Below are positions 5,631 through 7,894 of a stretch of DNA of 7,894 nt, piece by piece (the stretch's first letter is position 1; every line of letters begins with the position of its first letter). The DNA comes from Candidatus Omnitrophota bacterium (GTDB lineage: Bacteria > Omnitrophota > Gorgyraeia > Duberdicusellales > 4484-171): assembly GCA_028710385.1 (NCBI GenBank), contig JAQTUC010000069.1, positions 1 through 7,894 on the forward strand, given 5' to 3'. The notes under the pieces were generated by a model. That model did not search any database and was not told the origin of the DNA. It saw nothing but the letters and a program-made list of their open reading frames with translations. A program made the translations under genes and the position numbers.

Positions 5631-7340
5631 TTAACAAGCTGACTCTTTTTTTAAAAGCGCCAGCAACCCTTCCAAATCCATATTACCCATATTCTGCATT
5701 CCTCTCGCTCTTACAGAAACCTGTTTAAGCTCAAGCTCTTTCTTGCCGACTATAACCATATAAGGGATTTTCCGCATTTCTTTTTCCCTGATTTTTCTCT
5801 GTAAAGTTTCATTGCGCAAATCAGCTTCAACGCGGAAATTTTCTTTTTCCAGAATTTCTTTTATTTTTTGAGCGTATTCTTCCGTGTCCTGGGTAATGTT
5901 TAAAACGCTTACCTGCGTCGGTGAAAGCCAGAGAGGGAATTTACCCGCGTAATGCTCAATAAGGGTTGCAATAAATCTCTCTAAGCTCCCAAGTATTACG
6001 CGGTGTATCATAACAACGCGCGTATCTTTACCGTCTGCTGCGCGATAAGTTAAATCAAATCTTTCCGGAATTGCGTAATCAAGCTGCACGGTTGCGCACT
6101 GCCATTCCCTGTTTAAAGCGTCTTTAAGTTTTATATCTATTTTGGGGCCGTAAAAAGCGCCGTCGCCGGGATTGATTTTATAGTTAAAATTTTTCTTTTT
6201 AAGCATGCCTTCAAGTATATGCTCTGCCATATCCCAGTTTTCTTTTTCTCCGATAAATTTTTCAGGCCTTGTGCTAAGCTCAGCGGTGAAACCGGTAAAT
6301 CCGAACTTATTCATAGCGTCCTTTACAAAATCCAAAACGCCTTCTATTTCAGAATATAAATCTTTCGGCGCACAGAATATGTGAGCGTCATCCTGAGTAA
6401 AGCCGCGAACCCGAAGCAAACCGTGCAACACTCCGCTTTTCTCATAACGGTAAACCGTGCCAAGTTCAAACATCCGAAGCGGCAATTCTCTCCAGCTGCG
6501 AAGAGCGGCTTTATAAATTAATATGTGGCCGGGGCAGTTCATCGGTTTTAAAATGAATTCCTGGTTTTCTTTGGTTACAGGATACATATAATCCCGGTAG
6601 TAGCCAAGGTGTCCGCTTTTTTCCCATAAATGCTTATCCATTATATGCGGAGTCTGCACCATTTTATATCCGCGTTTGTAATGCTCTTTTATTTCCCAGT
6701 CTTCAATTAATCTTTTTAAACGCGCGCCATCCGGCAGATAAAAAACAAGGCCGGCGCCGGCTTCGTTATAAAACAATTCAAAAAGCCCAAGCTCTCTGCC
6801 AAGCGTTCTGTGGTCTCTTAGTTTTGCTTCTTCAAGAAGCTTAAGATAGCTTTCCAGCTCTTCTTTTGTAAAGAAAACAGTTCCGTAAATACGCACCAGC
6901 TGCGGATTTGTATCTATGCCTTTCCAGTAAGCGCCTGAAGTTGAAAGCAGCTTAAAGTATTTTGCTTCTTTAGTTGACTCAATATGCGGGCCGCGGCATA
7001 AATCAACAAAATCGCCCTGTTTGTATATGGAAACTTTTGGCTGGGCGAGGTCCTTTATAAGTTCAACTTTAAAGTCTTCATTTTTTGATTTAAAAAACTC
7101 AATTGCTTTTTCGCTTTCCCATTCTTCGTGGATAAAGGGAAGCTTTTTATTTATTTCTTCGCGCATTAATTGCTCAATGCGGCCGAGGTCTTCCTCTTTT
7201 ATTCCGCCGGGAATTTCAAAATCGTAGTAAAAGCCGTTTTCAATAGCCGGGCCAATGCCCAATTTTGCCTGCGGATAAACTTTCTTTACCGCAGAAGCCA
7301 TAATGTGCGAACAAGAATGTCTGAGTGTTTGTAAGTCCAT
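5631..7340 (-). CDS. thrS: Threonyl-tRNA synthetase lacking the N-terminal TGS domain
   Basis: Class II synthetase that charges tRNA-Thr in the cytoplasm. At 569 aa it is shorter than E. coli ThrRS (642 aa). It starts right at the N2 editing domain, whose catalytic motifs are intact (H8-x3-H12 and C115-x3-H119). Catalytic zinc ligands C269, H320 and H446 correspond to E. coli C334, H385 and H511 at a constant offset of 65, and R298 in motif 2 (VYRYE) to R363. The C-terminal anticodon-binding domain (about 475-569) is complete. The missing piece is thus only the ~60-residue TGS domain. The ATG at 7338-7340 is the only plausible start, since an in-frame TGA lies six codons upstream; no Shine-Dalgarno is seen. 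An ACGT palindrome begins 11 bases upstream. It heads the infC-rpmI-rplT cluster. Activity should be retained because editing and aminoacylation sites are present. Confidence 0.98.
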   Translation of the reverse strand: MDLQTLRHSCSHIMASAVKKVYPQAKLGIGPAIENGFYYDFEIPGGIKEEDLGRIEQLMREEINKKLPFIHEEWESEKAIEFFKSKNEDFKVELIKDLAQPKVSIYKQGDFVDLCRGPHIESTKEAKYFKLLSTSGAYWKGIDTNPQLVRIYGTVFFTKEELESYLKLLEEAKLRDHRTLGRELGLFELFYNEAGAGLVFYLPDGARLKRLIEDWEIKEHYKRGYKMVQTPHIMDKHLWEKSGHLGYYRDYMYPVTKENQEFILKPMNCPGHILIYKAALRSWRELPLRMFELGTVYRYEKSGVLHGLLRVRGFTQDDAHIFCAPKDLYSEIEGVLDFVKDAMNKFGFTGFTAELSTRPEKFIGEKENWDMAEHILEGMLKKKNFNYKINPGDGAFYGPKIDIKLKDALNREWQCATVQLDYAIPERFDLTYRAADGKDTRVVMIHRVILGSLERFIATLIEHYAGKFPLWLSPTQVSVLNITQDTEEYAQKIKEILEKENFRVEADLRNETLQRKIREKEMRKIPYMVIVGKKELELKQVSVRARGMQNMGNMDLEGLLALLKKESAC

Positions 7341-7352
7341 AGTTATTAAAAG

Positions 7353-7418
7353 GTATCACGCCACACGTATCAGGTAACACGTCTTTAAACGTGATACGTG
7401 CGACTTGTTACGTGTTAC
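7353..7418. repeat. ACGT-family palindrome, copy upstream of thrS
   Basis: Arms 7353-7382 and 7389-7418 are inverted copies at 22 of 30 positions around the loop CTTTAA (7383-7388), a shortened form of the TTTAAAAG loop in the other two copies. The unit GTATCACGT/GTAACACGT is the same. It occupies almost the whole 85-bp gap between tRNA-Val and thrS, including where a thrS promoter or leader would be expected. Confidence 0.88.
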
Positions 7419-7425
7419 TTTAAAA

Positions 7426-7497
7426 TGGGCGGTGTAGGATTTGAACCCACGACCCCCTCGGTGTAAACGAGATGCGCTTCCGCTGCGCCAACCGCCC
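7426..7497 (-). tRNA. tRNA-Val (anticodon UAC)
   Basis: A complete 72-nt cloverleaf: acceptor GGGCGGT pairs with ACCGCCC; D-stem GCGC/GCGC with a 7-nt loop; anticodon stem TCTCG/CGAGG (one T-G pair at its end) with loop TTTACAC giving anticodon TAC (Val, reading GUA and related codons); a 5-nt variable loop; T-stem GTGGG/CCTAC with loop TTCAAAT. The discriminator is A. The genome does not encode CCA: the next bases are TTTTA, so CCA must be added by nucleotidyltransferase. It begins 15 nt after the stop of the V-ATPase K gene, leaving no room for its own promoter in the gap. Confidence 0.97.
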
Positions 7498-7512
7498 AAA
7501 TCTAAAATAACA

Positions 7513-7894
7513 TTATACAGGAACAATAATACCTAAAAGCATAAGGGTAAAAGCCATAACCAAAAGCGCAACTGTTTCAGTCATTCCCAAAACAACAAGA
7601 AAATTTCCAAAGCCTTTGCCTGTCTCACCCATAGCGTCGCAGGCAACTGCCGCGCATTTACCCTGCCAAAATGCAGATAAGCCTATAGCGAGGCCGGAAA
7701 AAGCACCTATGCTCCATAAATACTGACCCTTGTTGGCTATTTCCATTAACTGTCTCATTACAATCATTCCGTAAACGGTTTGTGTAAGAGGCGCTGCCAC
7801 AAAAACAACGAGCATAAATTGCGCCGGCTTATTCTGGATAAAATTTTTCTTCCAGGCTCCAAGCGCAGCCATGCCTGCCATACCGGTACCTAAA
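7513..7894 (-). CDS. atpK: V-type ATP synthase subunit K (c-ring proteolipid), 3' part cut by window edge
   Basis: Membrane rotor (c-ring) subunit of a V/A-type ATPase. The frame stays open to the right edge and reads LGTGMAGMAALGAW, so the ATG at 7879-7881 is probably internal (glycine-rich helix 1) and the real start lies outside. Counting from that Met (122 residues), helix 2 has PLTQTVYG with T33-Q34, helix 3 has SAFWQGKCAA with Q73, and helix 4 has GMTETVALL with E102. These match the Na+-binding set T64, Q65, Q110 and E139 of Enterococcus hirae NtpK, with the same 29-residue spacing between the last two. The two-hairpin, four-helix form with only one carboxylate (in helix 4) is the NtpK type. 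Na+ coupling is therefore likely. The remaining ATPase subunits should lie upstream, to the right. tRNA-Val follows immediately. Confidence 0.93.
   Translation of the reverse strand, partial: LGTGMAGMAALGAWKKNFIQNKPAQFMLVVFVAAPLTQTVYGMIVMRQLMEIANKGQYLWSIGAFSGLAIGLSAFWQGKCAAVACDAMGETGKGFGNFLVVLGMTETVALLVMAFTLMLLGIIVPV

Noticed and set aside
3441..7418. ACGT repeats as CRISPR units
   Set aside because: Copies are far apart, each is a palindrome filling a gene gap, and there are no regularly spaced direct repeats or spacers.
7341..7425. T-box or threonine-specific leader upstream of thrS
   Set aside because: The 85-bp gap is almost wholly palindrome; no T-box sequence, specifier loop or room for one is seen.
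7879..7881. ATG as the true start of the V-ATPase K gene
   Set aside because: The frame stays open upstream to the window edge with LGTG, and the glycine-rich first helix of the family would be lost if translation began here.

Overview
The window is an AT-rich bacterial chromosome segment in which every gene I can support lies on the minus strand, so transcription runs from right to left. It has a V-type ATPase membrane rotor subunit, a Trk potassium system and several unrelated families of palindromic repeats in the gene gaps. That mix is reminiscent of uncultured Gram-negative-type candidate phyla such as Omnitrophota or Elusimicrobiota. This is a low-confidence placement made from memory of similar repeats; no marker here settles the phylum.

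Layout in transcription order. At the right edge is the 3' part of a V-type ATP synthase subunit K gene, then tRNA-Val(UAC) only 15 nt downstream. A translation block follows: thrS (without the N-terminal TGS domain), infC, rpmI and rplT. In many bacteria pheS-pheT come next. Here a potassium-uptake cassette intervenes: two separate single-RCK TrkA-like genes, a 42-codon single-pass membrane protein ORF, trkH, and an exported OB-fold-like protein whose start overlaps the trkH stop. The 5' end of pheS then runs off the left edge.

Between these genes lie seven imperfect palindromes of about 70 to 115 bp, belonging to five sequence families. Three copies belong to one ACGT-rich family, in the tRNA-Val/thrS, infC/rpmI and trkA/trkA gaps. 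Single copies of other families fill the rpmI/rplT, rplT/trkA and OB-protein/pheS gaps. The fifth family lies inside a gene: it forms the first ~40 codons of the OB-fold-like protein, including the hydrophobic core of its signal peptide.

Functionally, the right and middle parts serve translation (charging of Thr and Phe tRNAs, initiation, 50S assembly). The left-centre part serves K+ uptake gated by nucleotide-binding RCK subunits. The subunit K fragment carries the residues that bind Na+ in the Enterococcus hirae rotor, which suggests Na+ coupling at that ATPase. The most notable points are the repeat-derived signal peptide, the Trk cassette inside the classic thrS-infC-rpmI-rplT-pheST order, the unannotated small membrane ORF coupled to trkH, and the multi-family repeat packing of gene gaps.
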